A stretch of DNA of 64,000 nt from Notamacropus eugenii (taxonomy: Eukaryota; Chordata; Mammalia; Diprotodontia; Macropodidae): assembly GCF_028372415.1 (NCBI RefSeq), contig NC_092873.1, forward strand, positions 352,015,890 to 352,079,889, written 5' to 3'. The number at the start of each line of letters is the position of its first letter. Positions within the stretch are counted from its first letter, which is position 1. Below, piece by piece: positions 11,690 through 26,224 of this stretch. A model generated the notes under the pieces. The model searched no databases, had not been told where the DNA came from, and worked only from the letters and a program-made list of their open reading frames with translations. A program made the translations under genes and the position numbers.

Positions 11690-14600
11690 TTTAAAACATT
11701 TTTAAGGGGACAGAAAAGAAAAATCAAACATTTGGAAGGCCTTTTTAAAAAAAGTATACATTATCACCTCCCTTTCCTCCTGCTCCCCCCAAAATGGTAG
11801 AATATATATATATGTATCTTTTCCTACCAAAATTTTCTCTCATTTTTAATCAACTAACACACCTGAAGGGTTTTTTTTTTCCAAAGGTGGCAATATCAAT
11901 GTTGAAATCTCTTCCAAATGTTCCCCCTTTTAACTGGTTGACATATAAAAAATAGTGGAAATAGACTTAAAACCTCCTCCCCAAAACACCGTCCCAAATA
12001 AATTCTATTGGTACATATTGGGAAAAATCTAAAAAAGTAAGCACTTAAAAAGTTTTGCTGACATTACCTACACTCCAACTTTAAAACACCCATTCTAAGA
12101 AATCTTGTTCCACAAGATACAATGCCTTTAAATCTTTAGGTTGAGGATAGTTAGTTGCTTTTTAAATGTATCAAAAAATAAGAATTACAATTTATCTTCT
12201 TCGACCAAAGTTCCCCTTCCAGGAAACTAACCGAGTAACATTTCATTTTTTTCTACTTTGTGCCAGAGAGAATTGTTAAGAAAGGCTAGCAATCCCTAAT
12301 TTTTCAATGACTAATCCTAAAAACAAAACAATAACAAAAATACTACACCCTAGGAAAAGCTAATACTGAGAAGCAAAACTATAATCTATATATCACAGAT
12401 AAGGATTTCGGAGGCCAAACTGATTAATTCAAAACACCATTACAAATTTCTTAGTGAAAATTAAAATAAGCAAAAAAACAAAGTCTGACTTTTCAGCTAT
12501 ATTTCCAGCCAAGAAAGAAAACAATTATAATTTTCTATGAGACTCAACTCACCATACCACCACCCCCAGTACAATGAAATCTGCTTTTAATTTTTTTAAA
12601 ATAAAAATGTCTTGTTAGACTTTTAAAAGTTGTTTTTTTTTTAATCATGAGATGAACCCTGTATCTTCATCAAGAGGAATTGTTAATTCTCCCCAATTAG
12701 AACACTAATTCTCAAAAGAGATCACTAGGGTAAAATTTGACTTAAAAGCTCCTTCCCCCACTTTTTTGTCTTTTTCATCCCTGTGGGTTCTTTTTGTTAT
12801 TTTTCATTCATTCATTTTCACCCCTAACCACAAATCTTTTTTCATTAAAGACAGACCCATTTTAGAAGGTGAACATTCTGGAGCCTGTTTTCAAACCTTT
12901 TTTTTTTTTTTAACCTAATTGTTTCTTCTAGGTCTTTCCACAAATCTTTTCAAAAATAAACTTTACACACACATTCTCTCATTCTCTCTCTCTCCCCCCC
13001 ACCCCTCCCCCTTCTTCCAACACAAAAATACTTTGGTCAAACATAAGACACCAAGTGAGGCTTTTAAGAGAAAAAATTCTAACCAGTCAAAAATGCAATT
13101 GTAGAACATTTTCTCAAGTTAAAAACAATTTATTTTTAAAGGACTCACACTTACTATGAATGAAAAATAAAGATTTTTAAAATTTTAGCTAGGATCCTCA
13201 AAAAATCGTTAGCTCAGCTAATTTTAGTTTTACTTTGAGAATAACCAACAATTAACCTGAATAAGTAACTCCTCAACTTTCTAAGTTGCACACACCCACA
13301 AAAACATGGTATATATTCTAATTTTTCCCACAATACATTTAAGTTATCAGTAGATGCCCTCTTTTAAGTCACATTCCTCCAGAAGACATTCTTTTTTAAA
13401 AATAACAAATGTTCAATTTTCTTAAAAAGTCAGTCATTTCTTCAAATAATTAGCAACTCTCCCAAGAATTTAAATATTCTTAATTTAACCATTTCAATTT
13501 TTTCAAGCCTTTCAAATTAAAACTCTTTCCCCAACTCCTTGAAAAAGTTAATTTTTCTCAAGTGTTTTCTCCTAATTTTATTCTACTGACAGTGATCACC
13601 ATAACAACACAAGCAATTCTAGTAAAAAGACATAACTTTAATAATGAAAAAGGAGCTAAGGAGGAAACCAAAATAAAGAAAAATAAAAATTTAAATTCAT
13701 CCAATTGCAATTTCTTTAGACTTAAAATAAATGCAAATTACTATTTTTATTTTGAAGTACAGTGCTCAAATCCTCCATTTTAAACAGGTAGATATTAGAG
13801 TTATCAAATGAATATAAATTTAAAGACCAAAATGCACTTCAGAAATAACTCTACTGAGACAAAAGTGAGGCAGTGACACAAATCTTTGTTGTTTTCTGGT
13901 TTTGCCCTCAGTAAATGGAGAGCAGTCATAAAAGGTTTGGAGGGTTTTTAATTCAGCCTTAAAATTAAAAAATAGAAGCTGATTCAGAACCCAGTGTATC
14001 AGCAAGGAATGTAGTAAGAATGGCTTTAGCCTCTCGTTCTCTCTCATTCCCATTGTAAGTTTCTTTTTCAAAAGAACCCAGAGATATCTGTATACACACA
14101 TGGTTGTATGTGTTATCTAGAACATGTTACAATTAATTAACTAGCTCTTGTTCTATAAATCCAAATTACTTTAAAGTCCAATAAGTGAAAAAAATATTTT
14201 TCAGAAACTGAGAATGCACATCTTAACCACATGGTTTTTTAATAGCAAAATAGCAACAAAAACATCTTACTTTTCTCAATAGGAAAAGTCTCATTTTGGA
14301 AAAATCATTTGTGCCCCTCTCTCAAGGAATAAAGAAGAAACCTCCTGATTTGAGCTTGAAATTACATAGGGAGGGGGAAGTATAGAAAAGAAGTAATCTG
14401 ATCAGTTCTGGAAGGAAAGGAATAATTGTTACCTCAGTCCTTTCTAGCAAGACCCCACAACCTCCCCCCCCCCCCCACTCAGAAGATTTCACTACACATT
14501 TTAGAAGGAGCAAGAGAAAGTGTTGGAGGTGACTGGGAAGAAAACAGATGGTTTGGGAGAAAACAAATGCATACCCCTACAGTGGGAATAAAAATTCAAA

Positions 14601-16160
14601 TGTATTTAATTTATTTCCTTATATTTTGGTATTCCTTTGCATCTCCAGAAGAAAAAAAAGGGAGGAGAAATGGAGGGGGAGGGAGATGCATTCCATCTCC
14701 AATTTTTTCAAATTCCAGTTATCTAATGCTTCAAGCTTCCAGCTTCAACTAAAAATCTCAAATTATGGGGTCTCTCCATAATTTATTGAGGTTTCTCTAT
14801 GTGTATTGTGTTCTTTTTTTTCCTCCCCAATTTCAAAGACTTTTAAATACAAGATTTTTTTTTAACTTTTCAATTTTATGGCCTCTTTTCACTTAACTCT
14901 AATTGTCTTTTCCCGATACCAGAGTCCTGAAGCCAATAGAGATTAAATCACAGACTCTATAAACATGTAACAAGCCATATTGATCAGCCCTGGCTATGAT
15001 GTTACTTAAATAGCTGAAGTGAAATCATCCAGCAGATTTTTGGTCCCAAAACATTAAACCTTTTAGCTCCTCTTAATCCAGAAAGTGCAGAGCCACTCAC
15101 TCCCATCTTCCCACCCAGAAAAAGCCAAGAATCACACACAGAAAATCTTGCAAATGGGGAACACACATTAATCAAGCAAGTCAGCCAGGAGAATGAGGGT
15201 AACTTCCCTCCATCATCAAGAATAAGATGGGAGTGGGGGTGGGGAGAGAAAGAAAGTCCATTTTGAGAGAGAGACAGAAAGAAAAGGACTTTGCCTTTAT
15301 CCTTTCCCAGCTACAGTTCAAGTGGAGGGAGATTCTAAATCCAACATGAACAGGATTTGGGGGAGTGTGTGGGGAGTTGTTCCTTCTTCAGAGAGGAAAG
15401 GAGGGTTAAAGAACACACTACTCCCTCCTCTCCATTCATCCAGGCAGTTCTTGGCCCTCCAAGAGCCCTTGCTCACAGCCTGAGCACAAAGCTCTCACCC
15501 CAGATGGTCCCCTTGCAACAATAGACTGATGGGGGTTGGAGGTTCCAAAAGGATAGTAAAGCAAGTAGCATATTCTTTCAAAAATCCAGAGGGGTGGGAA
15601 CGTGAAGAAGAGACTAGGGATCAGGGCCTGTGTAAATTGGCCTTAGTCTAAGGAAGGATAAGAGACAACCATCTTAAGAGGCGTTCTTTGGGTGAAGAAA
15701 TGGGGGAGGTCTCATTCAACTTTTTTTTAAACCAGAAGGGTTATCCTCCTTCGACAAAAAAAAAAAAGTAGAAATATGGTCAATGTAGAGGGGTAGAAGC
15801 CCTGTAGGAAGTTGTCCCTTCATAGTACCTAGAAATCAGGAACTCTTGCAAACTTAGAGACCTTAGCTCTCCTTGAAGTGTGGGCCCCACTCCCTAAGCA
15901 AACTCTCAGGTTTCCTTCATTTTGCTGTTTTGATTCCCTTTTATTTTCCAAATCACTTCCTGTATCCCACTGCCCTCAATTTATCTTTTTTCCAAAACAA
16001 ACTATAAAACACTTCCAAACAAGGTGGCAACATCTCATCACCAGCCCCTAACATTCCAATAGAGGAGTAAGCAGAAGATGTCCTTCCACTTACCACATAT
16101 ATATGTATATTTTTTTAAAAGGCTCCTCAGCCGAAGGATTTCCAAAAGGGTAAAGGTTTG
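11690..16160. other. Repeat-poor AT-rich block of IGF2BP1 intron 2
   Basis: About 4.4 kb next to exon 2 with no SINE or LINE pattern I can recognise, in contrast to the rest of the intron. It has many TTAAAA and AATTAA runs. There is a better-structured stretch at about 14.9-15.1 kb (AAACATGTAACAAGCC, GCTGAAGTGAAATCATCC). Absence of old repeats beside a developmental promoter often marks conserved regulatory DNA. No function can be read directly. Confidence 0.5.
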
Positions 16161-16166
16161 CCCTAC

Positions 16167-16227
16167 CTTTGCTTTTTGGGGACAGAGTGCTCAATCTCCA
16201 GTCTTTTCCCCTGCAGTTCCACTTTTC
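16167..16227 (-). CDS. IGF2BP1: IGF2BP1 coding exon 2 (end of RRM1)
   Basis: A 61-nt exon, too short to show as an ORF. On the minus strand an acceptor TTATTTTTCAG precedes GAAAAGTGGAACTGCAGG. The two leading bases complete a glycine codon split by intron 1. The exon then reads [19 protein letters not shown] and leaves AG before donor GTAGGG at 16166. This matches human IGF2BP1 residues 59-78 as I remember them: the last strand of RRM1 and the linker toward RRM2. Phases agree at both ends (1 in, 2 out). Intron 1 is 1,201 bp. The remaining exons (RRM2 and four KH domains) lie to the left, beyond position 1. The 49-nt exon 3 expected next was searched for by eye between 1 and 16166 and not found. 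Confidence 0.96.
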
Positions 16228-18020
<1,793 letters not shown>

Positions 18021-18025
<5 letters not shown>

Positions 18026-18100
18026 AAAATCTACTTGGGGAAAAAAATGGAGCAGAAAAAAAAAGGGCGAAGCCACGTGGTGGAAGCCCCCACCCACCCA
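18021..18100 (-). promoter_or_regulatory. IGF2BP1: IGF2BP1 core promoter with E-box
   Basis: A TATA-like AT stretch (minus strand AGATTTTATTTAGAGG, 18020-18035) sits inside otherwise GC-rich DNA at the inferred start site. A perfect CACGTG E-box lies at 18074-18079, about 50 bp upstream of that point. It is the type bound by MYC/MAX or USF. MYC regulation of this gene is plausible from the literature on IMP1, but binding here is inference. Confidence 0.55.
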
Positions 18101-19880
18101 GGAGGGGGAGGCCTCGACGCCGTCAGCCCCCTCCTCCACTCGGCCTAGCCCACCCACCTCCCCAGTCTAGGGGCTCAGCGCGCCCCCGGGGCCAGACTAG
18201 AGGGGGGTGGGGGCGGGAGCCAGGCTTCCGTGGATCTCCGCGCCCGTTCCCCGAGGAGGCAGGAACTTGGGCCCCTCGGAGAGGGCCCCGCCCTCAGTCA
18301 CCCACCCGTGATGATCGGAGCTGGCAGAGAGGAGGGATCCCCTCGATCTCTTGGGATCGGGTGCTGGGTTATTTTTAATTCGTTTGTTTTCTGTAGGTTT
18401 CGTTAGGGTTTTAGTTGGTTGGGTTTTGGGGTTTTTTTTGCCTTTTTTCTTTTAAATACACCCACCGCCTGCTTGTGTTTGCAGCTCCCAATGGGGGGTA
18501 AGGGGAAAGGAGGGCGAGCACGGGAAGAGACAAAGGGAAACCACGGACTCCGGGGTCCACTGGAAGGGGGCTGCGGGGCCGTTCTGGGAGGGGAAAAGAG
18601 CATTTCCCCCAAGACCCTCAAACTAGGTTCTCTGCCTCTCTCCCTGATCCGGGCCGCTCCCCCTGAATCCCAGGAAGGTAGCCGGTGCTTGCTGGGTTGC
18701 CCGAGGGCGAGGAAGCGGGCTACGCTGGGGCCACAGAGAAGTGCTACGGAGATCTGAAGGAAACCGTGGAGGAATTCGAGTGATATTGCTGGGAGGGAGT
18801 ACAAAATTGGGGATCCTGCTGACACGTCCTTTCTAGGAACCCCAGAGGGGAAATGAGAGTAGGCTTGGTGCATCCACTTAAAGGGCAGAATAGACGAGCT
18901 AGGTAGATTACCGCGGGTGAAAAGAACAGAACCAGAGAGGACGAGGTTAGGCGGCGGCTGGTGACTCGGGTAATAGGATTTTACCCCCTTTTCCTTCGTA
19001 CCTGATGGGGGGGCTGGGAGGTGAGACAAGTAGAGTTATCCTCTCCTGGCCCCTCCCGAAGCCACAGAGCTCTCCAGGAGGAGAGCTCTCCAAACATGGA
19101 TTTCTGCTTCCTGGGTCCCCTACTCAGCTTGGGGTGTGGGGCTGGGTCAAGGGGCAGGAAGGTGGGTGAGGAAACTGGAGATCCTAGGGCCCAAACCAGA
19201 CTGGGTGGGTGGAAGAGGGAGGGAGAGTTTCCGCTCAGCGCTTGGGGAAGCGAGGGGCGGGGGCTTTGGGGAGGGGCGACGGGGGCCTCCCCTCCCCCCT
19301 CTGATTTCGCTAGGGTGTGGGTGAGGGGAGCGGATCCGCCTGGGTCCTTCCCCACCCCCAACTCCTCTCTCCAACCGATTAGTCCCGCTTCCTCCGACCC
19401 GAGAGGCGGAGTGGGGAAGGGGCGGCACGTGGGAGGTCCGCACCTCCTCTCCTGCGGTGGGGGAAGAGGTGAATCGTATCCTCCGCGCCTTTCGGAATCT
19501 GCCGGGAACGGAGAGGAGGAATGCTGGCTAGAGAGCGGGACCCTCTCCGAAGTTGGAAACCAAAGGAGTTCCCGGTTGCTCTCCGAGGCCGGGATACCGG
19601 CAGGGGGAAGGACGAAGGAACAGCTCTGGAGCCCTCTGGGCCGGGGAGTTAAGAGGGGGAGGCGAGGAGTCCCTAAGCCTTCTGTTCCCCAAGCTGGGCG
19701 GTGGGTAGATAGGGCCCCGTGGGCCTTGACAACGGGAGACTAGGTAGAGGGGGGAGCACAAGTGTCTGGAGAGCCGGTAGATGAAGGGGGTCACTGTCCC
19801 CTAATTCCCCATTGTCTGAGCCTCCATCGGGGCAGCACCCCAACACGTGTTGTCTATCAATAAGCCGTCTCATCTAATAT
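18100..19880. other. GC-rich region upstream of IGF2BP1, no gene supported
   Basis: Upstream half of the CpG island. Long open frames on both strands (for example 19021-19743 plus and 18403-19029 minus) have low-complexity P/R/G/S-rich translations, no domain and no start context of note. I treat them as composition artefacts. Confidence 0.7.
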
Positions 19881-22800
19881 ATTTTTCTTTCTAGGGCCAG
19901 TAGGCTACCCCCCACAACCCTCACCTTAGTCCTACCAATTAGCTTTATACCGTCCAGAAAGTCAGCATTTTGAAGCAATCTTCTCTTACATACCCCACCA
20001 CTTTTCTTCCTTTGGAGCTCATTATTAAGATCATAAGAAAAGAGTGGGCTTCACCTCTCCCCTTCCCATCCTACAAAAAAAAAAAAAGAATAAAATAAGA
20101 TCAGTGGATTTTAGCCTAGCAAGACATGAGTTCATCGTTTTCTTCCCGGCTTGGGACAGCTGCAGTTAAAATTTGTACAATTTTTCAATTCAGAGAGAAT
20201 TTGGGGGGGAAGAAGGAAAGGCTTTCAGTCCAAAGGGCTGTTAAGCATGTGAGCCATCCCCCCCACCCCAGATAACTTTTTCACCACCCCTCCCCACTCT
20301 CACTAGAAAGATCGAATCAGCCTGCCCAGCCCAGCAAACTCAAAAAGAAAACAAAACTTGAAACTGATTAATGTCCAGAACAAATGGAAAACTTTGAGAA
20401 AATTAGAAAGGAGAAATGACCAATTCTTTTGGCCAGCAATCTAGGTGGGGGGGGAGGGGTAATCATCTGTTCCCCAGGAATATTTCTTGGTTACTAGGGA
20501 TGGTCTCCATTTAAATAAACAAAAGGCAGACTCTCAAAAACAACTAGCATCTTTAGGGCTGTTTCCTAGTCTTTTCCTCTCTTGTTGGACAGAATGGATG
20601 ATAGAACAGTCCTGTTCTACGCAAATCCTTTCTAAATTGGGGGAATAAAAGAAAGGCTAGGGACATGATCCCAAAGAAGGGAGTCTGTATTTCTCACTTA
20701 TTTTTCTCCATGTTTTAAAACTCAGGTTGAAAATTGAATGATGGACTTTTTTCTCCCATAGTAAAACTTAAAGTACCTTATACTATGGGACACTATTATT
20801 ATTGCCCCGTTGGTTTTTTTTTTCCCCATAAAGGGAAATTCCACAGTAGATCCCTTATCCTGAAATAAGAAAGGCCAGTTCTACCCCCCAACCCCACCCC
20901 CACCCCCACACACACACCCAAGCCTCCTGATTAGGAAATGCTTCCCTCCCTGTCCACCATTTCTTAACTCAGCTTGCTTCTCCAAGCACAAACAGGTTTG
21001 GAGGAGAATTTGAATTTAGTTTAAATTGGCTTTTTTCAAAACAAAATCACTAGCCAGATTAATCCAATTTAAGTTTGCTAAACCAGCTTCTGCAGCTGGA
21101 AAATAAATTGGTCAAAATTTGTGATTATAAATCTGGTTGAGTTTTGTTTTAAATAGTTGTTGCCCACATTTGTCTGACAAAATTCACTGTCTATTTTCCA
21201 ATCACCAGTTTCACTGAAGTCTAGCATTTTCCCCCTGATGGTTGTGTGTGTGTGTCTGTCCCCTCCCCCAAGATAGTATCCATACTGCAGAAGAGAACTG
21301 GGCAGCTGCAGTGAGATGCAGACCCTTCAGTCTGTCAAATCACTTTTGCCTCAATGATCTGGATATTCCAGGCAGATAGTTGTTTTGTTTTTACTATAAT
21401 GTTTCTGTTCAGGACTTCATTTCCCAGTTCTTGTATCAGCTGGGGTCAGTAAAGTAAGCATGTGTAAGAGTGGCATTTCTTAGTACGGATAGAATACCAA
21501 GCAAGAGGACAGAAAAAGGTTGAGCATTTGCTATCTTTATATTTAATTCTCCAATACTCACATTAAAAGGGAAAAAAAAACAATTAGAAGCCCAATGTTA
21601 TTTGTTTCCAAAGATATCATAACTTCCTTTAGGACAGCTTTTTTTCAGCCTCCTCAGATGAGTCCTTGACACAAAGTTTGATTTAGGTTTGGAAAGATTT
21701 GCAAATAACCTCCTGGACAAAAGAATTCCCTTCTTTTTCAGACAAGTATTTGGTCTAGTTAAAGAATTCAAAAGTACCTCTGAATTAAGAAATACTGGAA
21801 ATTGCCTGCATGTTAAAGTTTCTATAAAGAAACTTTCCTATATCTGAATAATGTCTCTAACCCACTTCCACTCCCAGTTACACAATGAATTTTTTAAATT
21901 TAACATTTAGTATATGTTTCCTATTGTCAAAACTCAGAAATGTTTTGGAAAAAAAGACAAATTCAGAGGTGTGAGAAGTTGAGGAGTTACATGAAGATGA
22001 AAAATTTTTTGTCATTTAAAAACAATAATTTCTTGGATAATATTCTATTCTTTATAAGGTACATTAAGAAGTTTAAAAATCAAATTTCTTGGCATGTAGC
22101 TTCTTTAATTTATTCTCTTCTCTCCTTACCTCCCCCCCCCCATTGTAACTGGAGTATTTTGTTTCTTCTTACAACATGAAATCTTCATGGGTTTGTGTGT
22201 GTGTGTGTGCATGTGTGTTTTGGTTTTGTTGTGTTTTTTTTTAATACTATAAAAGTTTAAAAATGTAAATGAGTACCAATTTAAGAGGGGCACTACATTT
22301 CCTTCTGTCAAAGAAATAAGGTTAATTATATACTTATAAAATATAAGAGAACAGAGAGAAGGGGAAGGGATATTCCCCCCCCCCCCATCAAATTATAATT
22401 CAACCATTTCTAGTGTATAAAGGCTCAAAAGAAAAATGTCTGTTTATCCTAGAAACTTAGTACTTGGAAGGAGTAGGGGAGCCCTTCAATAACATAGTTG
22501 TTGTTCTGTGTGTGGCATAATTGCTCAAAAATTATTTTTGCTCAGAATGAGATATATTATACAAATGTTCCTGGGGGGAGGATGGGAATGAAGTGGGAAA
22601 AGGAAGGAGGTTTTAGGAGGGAAAGGGAGTCATTCATTAGATTAACAGACTTTCCAAGAAAGGATTCCAAACCCAACTTATCAATGAACTGTTTTTTCCC
22701 CTCAGTCCTTTACAAAACAATATGCCTCAAGCTGCATCAACAATCCTGCCTTTTGAAAATTTCACATCCCAATTCTGTTTCCCATTTGGTGGAAACTGGG

Positions 22801-23830
22801 ACCAATAACCAAATCTTGTTTGATTCCCATATAAAATGGGAAAATAAACTTGGTTCATGGGGGAAGGAGATTATGATATTGTGGTATGAATGTGTATGTG
22901 TATTTTTAAATTAAATACCTGGCTCAAAAAATGCTATTTTTTTGTGGAGAAATTAAGGGGAAAATGTGAGGGGAAAAATATAATCATTGTTCCAGGAGAT
23001 AATATTTATATTAAATCCTATCACTTGGATCTACATCCTCTCTAAGTGTTTGATTCGTTTGGGTCCAGGATAAGCTAATATCTTACATAAGCTAAGTTTC
23101 TTTCATTAAGGAGTGCTAGTCCCATCTTTCTTCATGACCCCATTAATTATTAAGACTAAAAGAATTTTTAAAAGAAAAAACATGATTTTTTTTGTTTACT
23201 TTTTGCCTTTATTTCATTGTAGCATGTGGGCTGATTGGTTCCCTGTCTGTTTCTAGTTAGAGGACTTTTTCTCAGGGGCAGCCCCAAATATTTAGGGCTC
23301 TGAAGGGAAATGGTGGTTGGGTTTTTTTGGATTTTCTTTTAATGGTGTAAACAGTTTTTCAGGGCATTTTACCCCCAGGAAGTCACTTAAACATATTTAA
23401 GTCTCTCTTCACACAAAAACCAGTTGTTTTAAAGTTGGATCCAGTCAACAAGTTATTTTGAAAACAACTAGTTAAATTCAATCAAACAACTGGAGTTACT
23501 AATTAGATGTTTTTTAAATAACTGGCTACTTGATTGGACCCAAATCTATTTTTTAAACTGGTTTACATGTGTGTAAGCAATCTAAATTGAGTTTTTATAT
23601 ACTTATTCTTTGTCCACAACTTCTTGCTCAATTCCTACTTTTAAAAAAAACTCTTAGAATCTAAACATAATCCCCCAAAATGTGGTTGATATTTGTCCTG
23701 ATAGATATTAAAAATTTCATACATTTCTTTTTCATTTTTCAAATGTGACTACAAAGTTTATAGGAATATGATGTTTCATTTCTTTGTGAACTGCAAATTG
23801 TCTGGTATGATTTGAAGAGAGTTGTCCATA
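19881..23830. other. Repeat-poor intergenic stretch upstream of IGF2BP1
   Basis: About 4 kb with only short C, G and CA runs (20454, 20891-20926, 22132-22141, 22374-22387) and no recognisable interspersed repeat. It has TAAT-rich and E-box-like (GCAGCTGG near 21093) text and a clustered AACTGG motif array at 23418-23564. It is a candidate enhancer region by position and by lack of repeats only. Confidence 0.45.
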
Positions 23831-23833
23831 ATC

Positions 23834-24160
23834 CTATCTTCCTTTCCCCTCTTTCCTCTTCCTCTCTGCCCCTCCCCCTCTCTTTCTGTTCCTCTATTTT
23901 CCTCCCTACTCCCACCCCCTCTCCATTTCTTTCCTCCTCTCTTTTCATCTTTGCCTCCTTCCTTTCAATTATCTTTTTTCTTTCCCGCGTCAATACCTCC
24001 TACTCTTCTTATCCTTCCTCTTCTTTGTCCCTCCTCTGTTTTCTTTCCTTTTTCTCTTCCCCTTTCTCCATCTGTTTCTTTCAAATTTCTCTCTCTCTCT
24101 CTCTGTTTTCACTTTTTCCTCTTTCCTTCCTATTTTTAGAATTCCTCTCCCTCCCCTAAT
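23834..24160 (+). repeat. Polypyrimidine tract
   Basis: Over 300 bp dominated by C and T on the plus strand, with TCTC and TTCC units and few purines. The serine/proline/leucine/phenylalanine-rich open frames through it are a by-product. Confidence 0.85.
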
Positions 24161-24689
24161 CCATTGATCTTCTGTTAAAATACACACCAGTATGTGTGTA
24201 ATGTAGTAAAGTCTGTATGCATCCTAAATAAGAGAAATAAATCAGCTTTGTGAGGCTGGATGCAAGGTGATTCAACTGCCCTGCAAACAGTCAAAGGGCC
24301 ATCTCTTGTATACATACCTCTAACTCCAGGTAGAACTGTTCCAAAGTCATCTGGGGGGGGAGGGAGAGTTACCTATTTAGTCCTTCATTCAAAGCAGAAG
24401 AGAAACTCCTACCATCACTCCACATAACACAATTTATAGCTTCTTTACAATTGGTGAATAGTTATTCCTCACACCCACTAGTAATCTGTTTGCCATGATA
24501 TCCTGCCCTGGCTGTCCTTGGTGGAGAATCACACCATATGTCCTGGAAATAAATGACTAAATGAAGTGTATTATGTCAGTGTAATGGAAAATTATGGTAA
24601 CATAAGAAATGACAACTATGAAAAACATCAAGAAATAAGGAAAGACATGAAATGATGCTATGTGAAAATTTAGAACTGGAACAGCAATA

Positions 24690-25840
24690 TGCAAAATCCA
24701 ATCCAATGAGCATTTATTATGCACCTAGCATGTGCAATATACAATGCTAGGCTCTGAGAATACCCAGACAAAACGAAAACCAGTCTTTGCCTGCCCTTAA
24801 GGACCTTCTATTCTACTATAAAGAACTGAGTATGGTAATATAAAAATAATTACAGCCAAAGAATTCTATAATTATGTAGAATAAAATAGGAGATGCAGAA
24901 GGAAATAAAATTTGATTATTAATATTTGGTTAAAGTTCATTTACATATTTTAAAAATTAAATAATTGAGAGTTTATGGTTTAATTTATTTTTGGATATTT
25001 TATTTGTTTGCTTGAATTTTTTGGTGATACTTATTAACTTTACACTTAAAAAAAGTGGATCTTTGGAAAGGGCTAGGAAGAGAAAGGTAGTATTTTAGCC
25101 AATATTAAAAAACAAAACATTGATTTTAAAAATTGTTTTCAGAAGCAATCAAACAAAAAAGAAAAATGGGTCTCCATTTTATCCAAATATTTTCCATGTA
25201 ATGATTCTTCTTCAGTGTGAAAATGTACTAAAATTAGAGCTACATGCTGCCAAATCAGTTAGTTGAGAAGTGAAAAATTCAATCATCACTAATTTTACCT
25301 ACTCAGTGTTGACCAACTGATGAGATTGATTTTTCACTGAAATAATATTTTTAAAAAACTGGCTTTAATTTATAAAGAGAATGGAGAAAGGAAGTATTAA
25401 CAGTATAACCAAATCTCAAGATATAATCCAATACAATCTAACAAGATTTTGTTTACTAAGCACGTACCACATGCAAGACACTGTACTAGTTAGTGAACAC
25501 TCAAGGACAAAACGAAAGCCAGCCCCTGCCCTCCAGGAGCTTACTCTCTACTAGGGATATACAACATTTACACAGGTAAGTAAATAATGGAGGACCCCTG
25601 GTATGCTCTCTCCCTCTAGAAATAGCTATCTATCACTTTATTTATATATGTATATACTTAACTTATATGTGTTATTTTCCCCTCCTTTCTCCTCCCCCTC
25701 CTTCAACAGAATGCAAGCTCTTACAAGTCAGGGGAGCTATATCATTTTTTCGATCTTAGCATCCCCAATGTCTAACAGTGCTTTGCACATAGCAAGGTTT
25801 AAAGTGCTTTTAAAAATTTATTTGAATTGTTGAAGTAGGG
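24690..25840 (+). repeat. L2/MIR-type fragments and L2 tail
   Basis: 24690-24830 and 25430-25560 carry the 'gcatttatt...gctaggctctg...aaggaccttctattctac' unit. 25680-25830 is an L2 3' end (GAATGCAAGCTCTTACAAG, AGTGCTTTGCACATAGC). The AT-rich DNA at 24.85-25.4 kb between them holds nothing I recognise. Confidence 0.55.
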
Positions 25841-25959
25841 AACAACCCTCCAAGTTTAAAAGAGGTAGTTTGAACTAAAAGGAAGTGCACAACATGAGAT
25901 GTAAATTTATGGCACAGGCTGATGATATAAATAGGTTTGAGATCCAGCAGTGTGGTATG

Positions 25960-26100
25960 GGCAGGGACCACTAGTGTCAGGAAATCAGGATTCTAGTGCT
26001 GGCTCTGCCAATAACTCCCTGTTGTGACCCTGGACAGGTCATTTCCTCTCTCTCAGCCTCAATTTCCCCTTCTGTAAAATAAAGGGTTCCAGTTCCCAAA
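25960..26100 (+). repeat. MIR-like CORE-SINE
   Basis: Sense MIR: TTCTAGTGCTGGCTCTGCC, GTGACCCTGGACAGGTCATT, CCTTCTGTAAAATAAAGG. Confidence 0.75.
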
Positions 26101-26187
26101 TTATAGGATATGAAAAGGTTTGAATTCATTTTTAATAATATATAGATAATTGGAGATCATCCCTAACCTTTTGATATGGTAAGCAAT

Positions 26188-26224
26188 TATGATGATAATG
26201 ATGATGAAGAAGACGATGATGATA
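26188..26224 (+). repeat. (GAT)n trinucleotide repeat
   Basis: Imperfect GATGATAATGATGATGAAG-type run. Confidence 0.85.

Larger units (their letters stand above)
1..16166 (-). other. IGF2BP1: IGF2BP1 intron 2 (partial, continues left of window)
   Basis: The donor GTAGGG at 16166 opens an intron whose acceptor is not in the window, so the intron exceeds 16 kb. No coding sequence was found in it. Repeats listed separately fill parts of 1-11 kb. The stretch 11.7-16.1 kb is nearly repeat-free. Confidence 0.85.

Noticed and set aside
1-16166. IGF2BP1 exon 3 within the window
   Set aside because: The short exon continuing SRKIQIRNIPPQLRWE was searched for on the minus strand by eye. No match with splice sites was found, so it lies beyond the window.
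18403-19029. 208-codon open frame on the minus strand upstream of IGF2BP1
   Set aside because: Same composition effect. It lies upstream of the inferred start site, has no start context or recognisable motif, and ends in low-complexity sequence.
19021-19743. 240-codon open frame on the plus strand in the CpG island, possible divergent gene
   Set aside because: GC-rich DNA has few stop codons. The translation is G/R/S/P-rich with no domain, several other frames are equally open, and no splice or conservation signal supports it.
23812-24159. Ser/Pro/Leu-rich open frames at the polypyrimidine tract
   Set aside because: Produced by CT-rich sequence, with no independent gene signal.
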